Assembly (NCBI RefSeq): GCF_000410515.1
Contig: NC_021500.1
Location: forward strand, 310,001-374,000
Reading direction: 5' to 3'
Source: Enterobacter sp. R4-368
GTDB taxonomy: Bacteria; Pseudomonadota; Gammaproteobacteria; Enterobacterales; Enterobacteriaceae
Length of the DNA: 64,000 nt
Shown: positions 19,877-29,080 of the stretch, in pieces
How the letters are laid out: the number at the start of each line of letters is the position of its first letter
Position numbering within the stretch: position 1 is the stretch's first letter
The notes under the pieces: generated by a model
Seen by the model: the letters and a program-made list of their open reading frames with translations, nothing else
Database searches by the model: none
What the model was told of the DNA's origin: nothing
Position numbers and translations under genes: made by a program

Positions 19877-20326
19877 ATGAGTGCACTAACCATTACGCTT
19901 ACCGGGGCAAGCGAGCCTGCATGCCTGCAACTTCAGGACGCGCTTTCCGATTACCTGCAACACCTCACAGGCAGCAGCGGCAGAGCCTCGTTTGACGCCG
20001 CAGCCTTAGGTGAGCGGGGCTTCTTTTTGCTGGCACAAGAAAACGCGGTGGCGGTGGGATGCGTTGCGGTTCGTGAATTGTCCGCCGGGATCGGTGAAAT
20101 CAAGCGCATGTATGCGCGCCCCGGTACGCGCGGCGTAGGCGCTCGGTTGCTACGCGCGCTTGAGCAGCATGCGCGGGAGCGCGGTTTTCATGCGCTGTGG
20201 CTGGAGACGCGCAAAATCAACCAGCGTGCCGTTGATTTCTATCAGCGCAACGGCTTTCGGATCCGTGAAAACTACGGCACCTATATTGGCAGGCCGGAAG
20301 CGGTATGTTTCGAAAAAGCGTTGTGA
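19877..20326 (+). CDS. GNAT-family N-acetyltransferase
   Basis: The 149-residue protein has the GNAT acetyl-CoA site (IKRMYARPGTRGVGARLLRA, with the R-x-x-G-x-G-type loop) and the C-terminal strand segment AVDFYQRNGFRI. It transfers an acetyl group from acetyl-CoA to an unknown amine. It is divergent from the MFS exporter, so the two could share control, but no operator was found in 19636-19876. Confidence 0.85.
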   Translation: MSALTITLTGASEPACLQLQDALSDYLQHLTGSSGRASFDAAALGERGFFLLAQENAVAVGCVAVRELSAGIGEIKRMYARPGTRGVGARLLRALEQHARERGFHALWLETRKINQRAVDFYQRNGFRIRENYGTYIGRPEAVCFEKAL

Positions 20327-20579
20327 CCGGTAGGTGCGGTTTCGTTAGTGCACGAATGCGTGCAGCATAAAAGTATGCCGTTTTGCCTGCTTAACGCCGG
20401 GTTACAGGCGCTGTCTTCAATGGGGCAGATACAGCGGTAATCCCTGCATCGTGGGTTATTGCACATGTTTCAAAAAGGCTACAGAAACTTACCTGAACCG
20501 CTGCGAACAGGATTCGGAGTGATCCCCTGTTCTGCGGGTGTTGACGCGGTAGGCTGTAAGTTAAAGCGAAGGAGGTTCT

Positions 20580-21380
20580 ATGCTGATGACGACTTTTCCT
20601 GCCGTATCAGAGCGCACGCTGGCGGCGGCAAATACGCTGGGTGCATGGCTGGCGCAAAATGATTTTGTCGGTAAGCCCACGCCCGTGCGGGCTGATGTGG
20701 TGATCCTCGCGGGTAATGCTGTCATTCCTGCGATTGATGCCGCCTGCTCACTGGCGGCGGCGCAGCAAACGCCGCTTCTGATAAGCGGTGGCGTGGGGCA
20801 CTCCACCACGTTTCTTTATTCGGCTGTCGCCCGGCATCCACGCTATAACGTCGTGCGTACCACCGGGCGCGGCGAAGCGGCTATTCTGGCCGATATCGCG
20901 CGCCAGTTCTGGCAGATTGATGCGAAACAGATCCTGATTGAGGACAAATCCACCAACTGCGGCGAGAACGCCAGGTTCAGCATCGATATGCTGATGTCGC
21001 AGGGGGTAAAACCGAAAACCGTGATGGTGGTGCAGGATCCCACCATGCAGCGCCGCACAATGGCGACGTTTGCCCGCGTCAGCCAGCAGTGTCACGATGC
21101 GCCGCACTGGCTGAGCTGGCCCGGCTTTACTCCGCAGTTAACCAACACGGCTGAGGGGCTGGCATTCCAGACGCAGCAGCGAGGTTTATGGTCGGTTGAG
21201 CGTTATTTGTCGTTGCTGCTGGGGGAAGTGCCGCGTCTGCGCGATGATGCTAATGGCTACGGGCCAAACGGCCGTGATTTTATCGTTCATGTTGATTTCC
21301 CGGAGGAAGTCGACGCTGCGTGGCAGGTTTTAATGGCCGATACCACGCTTACTGCGGCGCTCGGCAGCCGCGCTTTGTAA
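20580..21380 (+). CDS. ydcF: DUF218 protein YdcF
   Basis: The 266-residue protein has a DUF218 (SanA-like) domain with [43 protein letters not shown] and [15 protein letters not shown]. coli YdcF has a Rossmann-like fold and binds S-adenosylmethionine in vitro. Its physiological role is not established. There is a near-perfect AAGGAGG ribosome site. The 253-nt gap before it (20327-20579) holds no clear gene. Confidence 0.93.
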   Translation: MLMTTFPAVSERTLAAANTLGAWLAQNDFVGKPTPVRADVVILAGNAVIPAIDAACSLAAAQQTPLLISGGVGHSTTFLYSAVARHPRYNVVRTTGRGEAAILADIARQFWQIDAKQILIEDKSTNCGENARFSIDMLMSQGVKPKTVMVVQDPTMQRRTMATFARVSQQCHDAPHWLSWPGFTPQLTNTAEGLAFQTQQRGLWSVERYLSLLLGEVPRLRDDANGYGPNGRDFIVHVDFPEEVDAAWQVLMADTTLTAALGSRAL

Positions 21381-21528
21381 CCCCAATGCCCGTTTGCGCA
21401 GACGTTGCCGCAAACGGGCATTTCCTCCGCTGTACTTGTCACGGTTTTGTTGCTTTTTAGCGCCCCTTTTATGCGTTCTCTCACAAAAGCTGCCCCTGTC
21501 TGTAGGAAAAATGTCGTGCGCGGATAGA

Positions 21529-21557
21529 TTTTTAACAACGAATTCACTTGTTAAAAA
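21529..21557. promoter_or_regulatory. Perfect inverted repeat in the aldA leader (candidate operator)
   Basis: TTTTTAACAA (21529-21538) and TTGTTAAAAA (21548-21557) are perfect 10-bp arms with a 9-nt spacer, 24 nt before the aldA start. A further TGTTA lies at 21561. TGTTAA-type elements resemble ArcA-P recognition units, and ArcA is known to repress E. coli aldA without oxygen. The assignment to ArcA is inference. Confidence 0.55.
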
Positions 21558-21580
21558 CAATGTTATTACAGGAGCGAGGC

Positions 21581-23020
21581 ATGACAGCACCGGTACAGCA
21601 CCCTATGTTTATCGATGGTCAATTCGTGAGCTGGCAAGGCGATACGTGGTTGGATGTTATCAACCCGGCAACCGAAGCGATCCTGGCGCGTATTCCCGAT
21701 GGCACCGCCGAAGACGCGCGTAAGGCCATTGACGCCGCAGAACGTGCGCAGCCAGGCTGGGAAGCGCTGCCCGCTATTGAGCGCGCGGGCTGGTTACGCA
21801 AAATCGCGGCGGGTATTCGTGAAAAAGCGTCTGAGATTAGCGCGCTGATTGTCGCCGAAGGGGGAAAAATCCAGCAACTGGCGGAGGTGGAAGTCTCCTT
21901 TACCGCCGATTACATCGACTATATGGCCGAGTGGGCGCGGCGCTATGAAGGCGAAATTCTGCAAAGCGACCGTCCGGGCGAAAATATCTTTGTCTTTAAA
22001 CGCCCGTTGGGTGTCACCACTGGCATTTTGCCGTGGAATTTCCCGTTCTTCCTGATTGCCCGCAAAATGGCGCCTGCGTTGATTACCGGCAACACCATCG
22101 TGATTAAACCGAGCGAATTCACACCGAACAACGCGATCGCCTTCGCGAAAATCGTCCATGATGTCGGCTTACCAAAAGGCGTTTTTAACCTGGTGCTCGG
22201 GCGCGGGGAAACCGTTGGGCAGGAGCTGGCGGGGAATCCGAAAGTGGCGATGGTCAGCATGACCGGCAGCGTTGGCGCGGGTGAGAAAATCATGGCGGCA
22301 GCGGCGAAAAACATCACCAAAGTGTGTCTTGAACTGGGCGGCAAAGCGCCGGCAATTGTTTTTGATGATGCCGATCTTGAGCTGGCCGTGAAAGCGATTG
22401 TTGATTCCCGCGTCATTAACACCGGGCAGGTGTGTAACTGCGCCGAACGCGTGTATGTGCAAAAAGGCATTTATGACCGCTTTGTCAATCGACTTGGCGA
22501 AGCGATGAAAGCGGTACAGTTTGGCGATCCGGCGCAGCGCAACGATATAGCGATGGGGCCGCTTATCAATGCGGCGGCACTGCAACGCGTTGCAGAGAAG
22601 GTCGAGCGCGCCGTGTCTGAAGGCGCGCGCGTGGTACTCGGCGGCAAGGCGGTCGCCGGCAAAGGCTATTTTTACCCGCCGACATTGCTGCTCGATGTGC
22701 GCCAGGAGATGGCCATCATGCATGAAGAGACGTTTGGCCCGGTGCTGCCGGTGGTTGCGTTCGACACGCTGGAAGAGGCGCTGGCGATGGCCAACGACAG
22801 CGATTATGGCCTCACGTCGTCGGTATATACCCGCGATCTGACGACAGCAATGAAAGCCGTGCGAGGGCTGAAGTTTGGTGAAACCTACATTAACCGCGAG
22901 AATTTCGAAGCGATGCAGGGTTTCCATGCGGGCTGGCGCAAATCGGGCATTGGTGGGGCGGATGGACGCCACGGCCTGAACGAGTATCTGCAAACGCAAA
23001 TGGTCTATCTGCAGTCCTGA
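21581..23020 (+). CDS. aldA: Lactaldehyde/glycolaldehyde dehydrogenase AldA
   Basis: AldA oxidises L-lactaldehyde to L-lactate, and also glycolaldehyde, with NAD+. It is needed for growth on fucose and rhamnose. The 479-residue protein has the family's conserved parts: PWNFPFF (from 151), Glu251 in LELGGKAP, and the catalytic Cys285 in GQVCNCAERV. The ATG at 21581 after GGAGCGAGG was chosen over an upstream in-frame start because MTAPVQHPMFIDGQF matches the family N-terminus. Confidence 0.97.
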   Translation: MTAPVQHPMFIDGQFVSWQGDTWLDVINPATEAILARIPDGTAEDARKAIDAAERAQPGWEALPAIERAGWLRKIAAGIREKASEISALIVAEGGKIQQLAEVEVSFTADYIDYMAEWARRYEGEILQSDRPGENIFVFKRPLGVTTGILPWNFPFFLIARKMAPALITGNTIVIKPSEFTPNNAIAFAKIVHDVGLPKGVFNLVLGRGETVGQELAGNPKVAMVSMTGSVGAGEKIMAAAAKNITKVCLELGGKAPAIVFDDADLELAVKAIVDSRVINTGQVCNCAERVYVQKGIYDRFVNRLGEAMKAVQFGDPAQRNDIAMGPLINAAALQRVAEKVERAVSEGARVVLGGKAVAGKGYFYPPTLLLDVRQEMAIMHEETFGPVLPVVAFDTLEEALAMANDSDYGLTSSVYTRDLTTAMKAVRGLKFGETYINRENFEAMQGFHAGWRKSGIGGADGRHGLNEYLQTQMVYLQS

Positions 23021-23028
23021 TATCCGTA

Positions 23029-23049
23029 GCCCCCGCGCATGGCGGGGGC
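23029..23049. terminator. Strong GC hairpin between aldA and the convergent esterase
   Basis: GCCCCCGC (23029-23036) pairs with GCGGGGGC (23042-23049) around a 5-nt loop. It lies between two convergent gene ends. Neither side carries a good T-run, so if it terminates it does so weakly. Confidence 0.45.
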
Positions 23050-23054
23050 ACGTT

Positions 23055-23981
23055 TCATACTTTGGTTGCTATCCACGCCATCATCAGTTCCGGCCATATT
23101 GCCACCGGTAAGCCCAGCGCATCGCGAATGCCAAAACCGTGTTTCCCCTGTTCGAACAGATGCATCTCAACCGGCACGCCAAGGCGGCGCAGGGCGCTGA
23201 ACATAACCACGCTATTTTCCACTTTCACTGCCGGGTCATCGACCGCGTGCAACAGAAAGGTCGGCGGTGTGTTTTCATCGGCCATTTGCTCTGCGGAGTA
23301 GCGACGGATCTGTTCGTCGCCCGGCGTATCGCCAATCAACTGCTGGCGTGACATCGGGTGGTCAATCTCCTGGTGCATGGTAATAACCGGATAGACCAGC
23401 GCCATAAACGCCGGGCGGGCGTGTTGCTTATCCATCTCATCAACGGGGTGATAGACGTTTTCGTTGTAGCGTGTGCCAAGGCTGGCTGCGGCGTGGCCGC
23501 CGGCGGAAAAACCCATAATGCCAATACGTTCAGGATCGAGTCGCCACTCCTGCGCACGGGCGCGAATGACGCGTATCGCGCGTTGCACATCGGCCAGCGG
23601 CGCGTCCGCACCTTCCTCATGCCCGTCGCCGGGCAGGCGGTAGGTCATGACAAACAGAGTGTAACCTTTGGCATTAAAGCAGGGGGCCAGCGCGCTGCCT
23701 TCTTTATCCAGCACCACGCGGCGATAAGAGCCACCAGGCGTGACCAGAATACCGACACCGTTCGGGTTTTGTGGCGCGTAGACAGTAATGTGCGGAGCGC
23801 GTACGCCGGTGACGGATCGGTCAAAAGGCGAGGGGCCGGTATGATGCTCTTCAAGCTGAAACTTCACCGGGCTTACCGCGGCACCCGGAGCTTCGCCGGT
23901 TGGCCAGACGGGGAACGTCGTGGCGTGTTGTACCGCTACTTTCATCAGGGTGAGTAAATCTTCCGGGCTGATATTTCTCAT
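23055..23981 (-). CDS. Alpha/beta-hydrolase, acetyl-xylan-esterase-like
   Basis: The 308-residue cytoplasmic hydrolase has the nucleophile elbow GFSAGG with Ser159, a probable acid Asp249 in HAVDDPAV, and His281 in GKHGFG. The oxyanion-hole segment is TPGGSY. The layout fits the carbohydrate-esterase/BD-FAE-like group that removes acyl groups. There is no signal peptide. It lies between aldA and gapC and is not in the E. coli K-12 order. The substrate is unknown. Confidence 0.85.
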   Translation of the reverse strand: MRNISPEDLLTLMKVAVQHATTFPVWPTGEAPGAAVSPVKFQLEEHHTGPSPFDRSVTGVRAPHITVYAPQNPNGVGILVTPGGSYRRVVLDKEGSALAPCFNAKGYTLFVMTYRLPGDGHEEGADAPLADVQRAIRVIRARAQEWRLDPERIGIMGFSAGGHAAASLGTRYNENVYHPVDEMDKQHARPAFMALVYPVITMHQEIDHPMSRQQLIGDTPGDEQIRRYSAEQMADENTPPTFLLHAVDDPAVKVENSVVMFSALRRLGVPVEMHLFEQGKHGFGIRDALGLPVAIWPELMMAWIATKV

Positions 23982-24000
23982 GTGCTGCCTGGTTTGAATA

Positions 24001-24020
24001 CGCCGGGTTATTACCCGGCG
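24001..24020 (-). terminator. Hairpin after gapC
   Basis: CGCCGGGT (24001-24008) pairs perfectly with ACCCGGCG (24013-24020) around a 4-nt loop, 12 nt beyond the gapC stop. The bases after it on the minus strand (TATTC) are only partly T-rich. Confidence 0.5.
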
Positions 24021-24032
24021 TGGATGGAGAGA

Positions 24033-25034
24033 TTACAGCGCGCGATATTTTTCCAGTACGCGAACCAGCTGAGTGACAAAACCATATTCGTTGTCGTACC
24101 AGGAGACGGTTTTGACCAGTTGTACACCGCCAGCTTCGGTGATCTCGGTTTGCGTGGCGTCAAAAACGGAACCAAAATGGCTGCCGATAACATCAGACGA
24201 GACGATCTCATCGTCGGTATAGCCGAAAGATGCATTATTTTCGGTGGCTTTTTTCAGTGCCTGATGAATTTCATCGACCGTCACTTTCTTCTCTAATATG
24301 GATACCAGTTCGGTAACGGAGCCGGTTTTCACCGGTACGCGCTGCGCGTGGCCTTTCAGCTTGCCGCTCAATGCCGGGATCACCAGACCGATGGCTTTCG
24401 CCGCACCGGTAGTGTGCGGAATGATGTTTTCCGCGGCGGCGCGGGAGGCGCGCAGATCTTTCCCGCGCGGGCCATCGACCAGCGCCTGCGTACCGGTGTA
24501 GGCGTGGATGGTGGTCATGGTGCCGACTTTAATGCCGAAATTATCCTGCAATGCCTTGGCCATCGGCGCGAGACAGTTGGTGGTGCAGGAAGCCACGGAA
24601 ATAATGGTGTCCTGCGCATTAATCGTGTCGTCGTTAACGTTGTAGACGATAGTTTTCATCTCGCCTGCCGGAGCGGAAATAAGCACTTTTTTGGCCCCGG
24701 CGTCGATGTGCGCCTGCGATTTTTCGCTTGATGTATAAAAACCGGTACACTCAACGATGATCTCCGCACCGGCGCTGCGCCACGGAATATTTTTCGCCTC
24801 TTTTTCCGCATATACCGTGATGGTTTTGCCGTTAACGATCAGCGCGTCTTCGGTAAAATCCACGCTCCAGCCGAACGGGCCGTAGTTGGAGTCATGCTTT
24901 AACAAATAGGCCAGCACTTTGGGTGAGGTCAGATCGTTGATCGCCACCACCTCTGCGCCGCTGTTGGTTTCCAGCAGGCGACGTAACACCAGGCGCCCAA
25001 TGCGCCCGAATCCATTAATGCCAATTTTGCTCAT
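24033..25034 (-). CDS. gapC: NAD-dependent glyceraldehyde-3-phosphate dehydrogenase, GapC type, intact
   Basis: The 333-residue enzyme makes 1,3-bisphosphoglycerate from glyceraldehyde-3-phosphate. The NAD site INGFGRIGR and Asp34 (NAD preference) are present, as are catalytic Cys150 in SCTTNC and His177 in TIHAYTGTQ. The position between aldA and cybB identifies it as gapC. In E. coli K-12 the same locus is a disrupted pseudogene, while here the frame is complete with all key residues. Confidence 0.95.
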   Translation of the reverse strand: MSKIGINGFGRIGRLVLRRLLETNSGAEVVAINDLTSPKVLAYLLKHDSNYGPFGWSVDFTEDALIVNGKTITVYAEKEAKNIPWRSAGAEIIVECTGFYTSSEKSQAHIDAGAKKVLISAPAGEMKTIVYNVNDDTINAQDTIISVASCTTNCLAPMAKALQDNFGIKVGTMTTIHAYTGTQALVDGPRGKDLRASRAAAENIIPHTTGAAKAIGLVIPALSGKLKGHAQRVPVKTGSVTELVSILEKKVTVDEIHQALKKATENNASFGYTDDEIVSSDVIGSHFGSVFDATQTEITEAGGVQLVKTVSWYDNEYGFVTQLVRVLEKYRAL

Positions 25035-25224
25035 CGATCTTCTCCATCAGAATGTAATGAATCACCGTTTTGCACTTATTTAGTGATAACCTGGCGGGCG
25101 TTATTGGGCAAATGAATCCCATTCAGGCAGCGGTAAGTCCCTGAAAAATGATAAGGAAAAGTTAATGAATTTTTAAGGAAAGCCCGGTATGTTGAACGCC
25201 GGTTCGTTCGTTTTGGGGTTCCTT

Positions 25225-25755
25225 ATGCGTAGCAAATATTCCGGATTACAAATCGCCATTCACTGGCTGGTGTTCCTGCTGGTTATTGGCGCTTATTGCG
25301 CCATGGAACTACGCGGATTCTTCCCGCGCAGCTATCGTCCGTATTTCAATCTGGTACACGTTTCATGCGGCATTTCAATTCTGGTGCTGATGCTGGCGCG
25401 TCTGCTGGTGCGGCTGAAAAGCCCGACGCCGCCGATTGAGCCGAAACCGTCCGCGCTGATGACCGGGCTGGCGCACCTTGGGCATCTGGTCATTTACCTG
25501 CTGTTTATTGCCTTGCCCGTTATTGGCCTGCTGATGATGTATAACCGCGGTGGTCCGTGGATTGCTTTCGGTATTACGATGCCGTATGCCGCCGAAGCGA
25601 ATTATGATTTGGTGGATACGCTTAAAGAGTTCCACGAGCTGTTGGCCAATGTCGGCTATTTTGTCATTGCGTTGCATGCCGGTGCGGCGCTGGCGCATCA
25701 CTACTATTTTAAAGACAACACGCTGCTGCGTATGATGCCAAAAAAACGCGGTTAA
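25225..25755 (+). CDS. cybB: Cytochrome b561 CybB
   Basis: The 176-residue diheme inner-membrane protein has four helices. The first histidine-bearing helix is IAIHWLVFLLVIGAYCAMEL, with further His residues in VHVSCGISILVL, HLGHLVIYLLF and ALHAGAALAHHYY. In E. coli CybB is a superoxide:ubiquinone oxidoreductase. The ATG at 25225, after GGGG, matches the E. coli N-terminus; an upstream in-frame start at 25189 would add 12 residues without a ribosome site. It is divergent from gapC. Confidence 0.95.
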   Translation: MRSKYSGLQIAIHWLVFLLVIGAYCAMELRGFFPRSYRPYFNLVHVSCGISILVLMLARLLVRLKSPTPPIEPKPSALMTGLAHLGHLVIYLLFIALPVIGLLMMYNRGGPWIAFGITMPYAAEANYDLVDTLKEFHELLANVGYFVIALHAGAALAHHYYFKDNTLLRMMPKKRG

Positions 25756-25770
25756 CGCTTCCTCATTGCT

Positions 25771-25798
25771 GGCCCCGCATCCTGCGGGGCCTTTTCAT
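25771..25798 (+). terminator. Intrinsic terminator of cybB
   Basis: GGCCCCGCA and TGCGGGGCC form a strong stem at 25771-25791 around a short loop, followed by TTTTCATTT. Confidence 0.9.
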
Positions 25799-25903
25799 TT
25801 CTGCGCGTCTAAAATGTGATCCTGTCGGGTTTTCCACATTGAAAAGCAGGGCGGAAATCACATTTTACGCCATCCGTGCTGTGCGCAATTCGTACAAGCA
25901 GTG

Positions 25904-25918
25904 TAGATAGTATATCTA
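25904..25918. promoter_or_regulatory. Palindrome upstream of the MHS transporter (candidate operator)
   Basis: TAGATA (25904-25909) and TATCTA (25913-25918) are perfect arms around GTA. A second overlapping inverted pair, GATAGT (25906-25911) and ACTATC (25929-25934), lies in the same stretch, just upstream of the ribosome site. No regulator gene is adjacent. Confidence 0.35.
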
Positions 25919-25947
25919 TTATAGAAACACTATCGGGCGGAGGGGAT

Positions 25948-27273
25948 ATGACACAGCCAGTACAGGAGTCTCTTGATCGGATGGCAACACAAGAACACGC
26001 TGCCGGATCGCGCAAATTACGCAAAGTGCTGCTCGCCACCGGCATTGGTCACTTTGTCGAATGGTTTGACTTTGGCCTGTATGGCACGCTCGCCGCCATT
26101 ATCGGCCTGCAGTTTTTCCAGGCGGGCGATCCGAGCGTCGCACTGCTTTCGTCGTTCGCGGTCTTTGGCGCGGGTTTTATTATGCGCCCGCTTGGCGGGC
26201 TGTTTTTCGGTTCGCTGGGCGACAGAAAAGGGCGGCAAAAAGTGCTGGCAACGGTGATCCTGCTCACCTCCGGTGCCACCTTCGTAATGGGGCTGCTACC
26301 GACTTATCATCAGATTGGTATTACCGCGACGGTGCTGCTTGTGATAACGCGCCTGATTCAGGGCTTTGCCGCAGGGGGCGAAAGCTCGGGCGCGACAACC
26401 TACCTGGCGGAATATGCCCCCACGGAGCGCCGTGGCTACTTCACCTGCTGGATCGATAACTTTGGTTTTATGGCGTTTGTCGTCGGCTCCGGGCTGGTCT
26501 TTCTGCTGACGGCAACGCTCGGTGAAAGCACAATGAGCGACTGGGGCTGGCGCATTCCCTTTTTAATTGCCGGGCCGCTGGGCTGGGTCGGTCTGTATTT
26601 ACGAAAACATCTGGAAGATTCGCCAGAATTTCTCGACGCCATGAAGAACGGGCAAACCGAATCCGCGCCGCTGCGTAAAGCGGTAACCACTGCGTGGGGC
26701 GCGTTGTTGTTCTGCGTCGGTTTTGTGGTGATCAAAGCGGTCGGGCACTGGACGCTGCAAACCTTTATGCCGAGTTATCTCTCCACCGAGTTGCACTTCT
26801 CGAAACTTAACGCTTACGCCATCACCACGATTGGTCTCTTTTCCGTGGCGGTGCTGGTGCCGTTTATGGGCTATCTGTCGGATAAATATGGCCGTAAACC
26901 GTTAATGCTGACCGGGTGCGCCGGGTTTATTCTGCTGAGTTACCCGGCCATGATGGTGATGGCGAACGGTGATGTGCTCTCTGCTGTGCTGGCAATGGTG
27001 ATGCTGGGGGCGTTTATCGCCGCGTTTGATGGCGCCTGTACCGCCGCAATGGCGGAACTTTTCCCCACCAGCGTGCGCTATGGCGGCTTGTCTATCGCCT
27101 ATAACTTTGCCGTCGCCTTCTTTGGCGGCATCACACCCTGGTTTTCCGCCTGGCTCATTACCAGCACCGGCGATAAATTTTCGCCCGCCTTCTATGTGAT
27201 GGGCGCGGCGCTCATCACCTTCCTGACAGTGCTGCGCGCCCGCGAAACCGCAGGGCAGCCGTTAAAACGCTGA
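25948..27273 (+). CDS. MFS transporter, metabolite:H+ symporter (MHS) family
   Basis: The 441-residue protein has about 12 helices. It carries the MHS signatures GHFVEWFDFGLYGTLA near the N-terminus, PLGGLFFGSLGDRKGRQK between helices 2 and 3, and SDKYGRKPLML in the central repeat. It resembles the ShiA/ProP/KgtP group, which imports organic acids or osmolytes with protons. The ATG at 25948 follows GGAGGGG; an upstream in-frame start (25876) was rejected. It stands alone, so the substrate cannot be inferred. Confidence 0.9.
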   Translation: MTQPVQESLDRMATQEHAAGSRKLRKVLLATGIGHFVEWFDFGLYGTLAAIIGLQFFQAGDPSVALLSSFAVFGAGFIMRPLGGLFFGSLGDRKGRQKVLATVILLTSGATFVMGLLPTYHQIGITATVLLVITRLIQGFAAGGESSGATTYLAEYAPTERRGYFTCWIDNFGFMAFVVGSGLVFLLTATLGESTMSDWGWRIPFLIAGPLGWVGLYLRKHLEDSPEFLDAMKNGQTESAPLRKAVTTAWGALLFCVGFVVIKAVGHWTLQTFMPSYLSTELHFSKLNAYAITTIGLFSVAVLVPFMGYLSDKYGRKPLMLTGCAGFILLSYPAMMVMANGDVLSAVLAMVMLGAFIAAFDGACTAAMAELFPTSVRYGGLSIAYNFAVAFFGGITPWFSAWLITSTGDKFSPAFYVMGAALITFLTVLRARETAGQPLKR

Positions 27274-27451
27274 CGTTTGCCCGGAGGAGCCCGCCGGGCT
27301 ATCAGGTAAATCTTAAACAGGATATTGCGCATATCCGTCACGGAGCAGGACGTGGCGGGTGCGCGCAATGGCCGATGATTTTCTTTCGCTTACATCTACA
27401 GGGGAATATTTATTTGTCCGTTCGGGGAATAAATATCAACGTGATATTAAC

Positions 27452-27793
27452 CTAGGAAATCATTTTTATTCCATAGGGACAAAGTTCGAATAAACACGTC
27501 TGCTGCTTTTCACAATTCCGTAATGAAACGTTATCATTACCAGGACAATGACAACTGGTTTTTAAAGTCCGCCAGATAGCAGGGAAAAAGGGCATGGTAT
27601 GAATAACGCGAAAATTCTGTGGTTTTCCATCAATGGATACCCGTGCGCCATCAGTATGTAAGTAGTTGTTTGGTCGCAAAAAATAGTTGCCGCGATACCA
27701 GACAATAACCGACAGATGCTCGCTATTCCTGGCGACAGCAAACGCCGTGCCGGTCGTTGGGGAAAGCAGCATATCCGTAATATCCCAGCGCAT
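27452..27793 (-). CDS. Hypothetical protein, unknown function
   Basis: The predicted protein has 113 residues and starts MRWDITDMLLSPTTGTAFAV after a clear AAGGAG ribosome site 6 nt before the ATG. It has no signal peptide or membrane helix. Five Cys fall in the last third (CHCPGN, NCEKQQTC, ELCPYG). The surrounding sequence is AT-rich compared with the backbone. I do not recognise a family. The strong start signal makes it a likely real accessory gene. The 273-nt gap on its upstream side (27794-28066) is AT-rich and holds no gene that I can see. Confidence 0.6.
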   Translation of the reverse strand: MRWDITDMLLSPTTGTAFAVARNSEHLSVIVWYRGNYFLRPNNYLHTDGARVSIDGKPQNFRVIHTMPFFPAIWRTLKTSCHCPGNDNVSLRNCEKQQTCLFELCPYGIKMIS

Positions 27794-28066
27794 AAGTTCT
27801 CCTTGCTAATAGCATAATGTCTCACTAAGAAAAATCTTATCAAATAATTCGCGCCAGTCCTAAGTTAAATTTTATATTTAATATTGCACTGATTAACCTA
27901 CGATATATTTAATTAAATTTACTTAGGATTTTGATATCAAACAAAAATGGTGGGGTTTTGTACAATATATTTTTACGATTGTTCACCTTTTCCGGTGAAT
28001 ACATTATGTTTTCTCTCTGCTAGAGTCATCACGTCACTTTAGTCTCGCCTTGTCAGGAGGTTTCCC

Positions 28067-28696
28067 GTGCTGTTGTCCAGTCTGATTGCGATCGCCGCCG
28101 TGCTAATGATGGGGGTAATGAGCCCAGGTCCGAGTTTTATTTACGTTGCGCGTAATTCACTGGCGCATTCACGTGTGCATGGTTTAGTCACCTCGCTGGG
28201 AATGGGGGTTGGCGCGGCGACTTTTGCGCTGATGGCGATGCTGGGATTGCAAAGGGTGCTGAATGCGGTGCCGGAACTCTATATGGCGCTAAAGATAGCA
28301 GGGGGCGCGTATCTTATCTGGCTGGCGGTGAAGATTTTTCGCGGCGCGTCACAACCATTGACGCTCTCTGTGAACCATAACGACGCACCCAAAGGGCTGT
28401 GGAAGACGTTTCGTGATGGGTTGTTTATTCAGTTAAGCAACCCGAAAACGGCTATCGTATTCGCGTCTATTTTCACCGCGCTGCTGCCAGCCTCTATTCC
28501 AGCGGTCTTCTATTATGTGATCCCGCTAATGAGCTTTGTGATTGATGCGGGCTGGTATTCGCTGGTGGCGCTGCTGCTTTCATCCGAGAAACCGCGCCGC
28601 GTGTATTTGCGCATCAAAACAGCGGTGGACAGAACCTCGGCCACGGTACTGAGTATTTTAGGGATCAAGCTGATTTATTCGTCGCTGGTGAAGTAA
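28067..28696 (+). CDS. LysE/RhtB-family amino-acid exporter
   Basis: The 209-residue inner-membrane protein has about six helices and the family signature MSPGPSFIYVARNSL near residue 18. Further marks are GAYLIWLAVKIFRG and GLFIQLSNPKTAIVF. Family members export amino acids such as threonine, homoserine or leucine. The start is GTG after CAGGAGG. An 8-bp inverted repeat (TATTGTCG 28737-28744, CGACAATA 28758-28765) lies beyond the stop but lacks a T-run. Confidence 0.88.
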   Translation: MLLSSLIAIAAVLMMGVMSPGPSFIYVARNSLAHSRVHGLVTSLGMGVGAATFALMAMLGLQRVLNAVPELYMALKIAGGAYLIWLAVKIFRGASQPLTLSVNHNDAPKGLWKTFRDGLFIQLSNPKTAIVFASIFTALLPASIPAVFYYVIPLMSFVIDAGWYSLVALLLSSEKPRRVYLRIKTAVDRTSATVLSILGIKLIYSSLVK

Positions 28697-28791
28697 AACT
28701 GAGGCTGAGTACCGCAGGGGGTGGCAACCTGAGAAATATTGTCGGTCAAAACGCTGGCGACAATAGTTGCTTGTATTAAGAACGCGAGTTA

Positions 28792-29080
28792 TTAACTCTT
28801 CTTTGTGCGAAGAATTAATTTAACGATCACGAACATAATCGATGCATAAACACATAGCATAATGACAAATGCAAAGTGAGGTGGGATCGGCATCGGCTTC
28901 ATAAGGCGTGGAAATCAACGGGCGAAAGGTTGCATAAGCCCAGTCTGAAACGCCAACGGTTAAGCTATTGAGCGGCATTCCATATATTGATAAACAAAAT
29001 GCAGCCACGAAGCAGATAAAAAAGAGCCCCACGTTTTTAATGATTAAAATAACTCTCTCCCATAGCATCGATGCGATCAT
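28792..29080 (-). pseudogene. Small two-helix membrane protein, frameshifted near the middle
   Basis: The first part reads MIASMLWERVILIIKNVGLF, then FICFVAAFCLSIYGMPLNSL and TVGVSDWAYATFRPLISTP. After STP the open frame gives a hydrophilic, unlikely tail (YEADADPTSL...). Removing one T at 28903/28904 instead continues as MKPMPIPPHFAFVIMLCVYA, then SIMFVIVKLILRTKKS with a stop at 28792-28794, which is a proper second membrane helix with a basic end. The gene is thus probably a broken two-helix protein, or the sequence carries one base error. The family is unknown and the start uncertain. Confidence 0.5.

Noticed and set aside
27274..28066. Possible RydC small RNA near cybB-trg, as in E. coli
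   Set aside because: I looked for the conserved RydC sequence by eye in the gaps here and did not find it. A covariance-model search would settle this.
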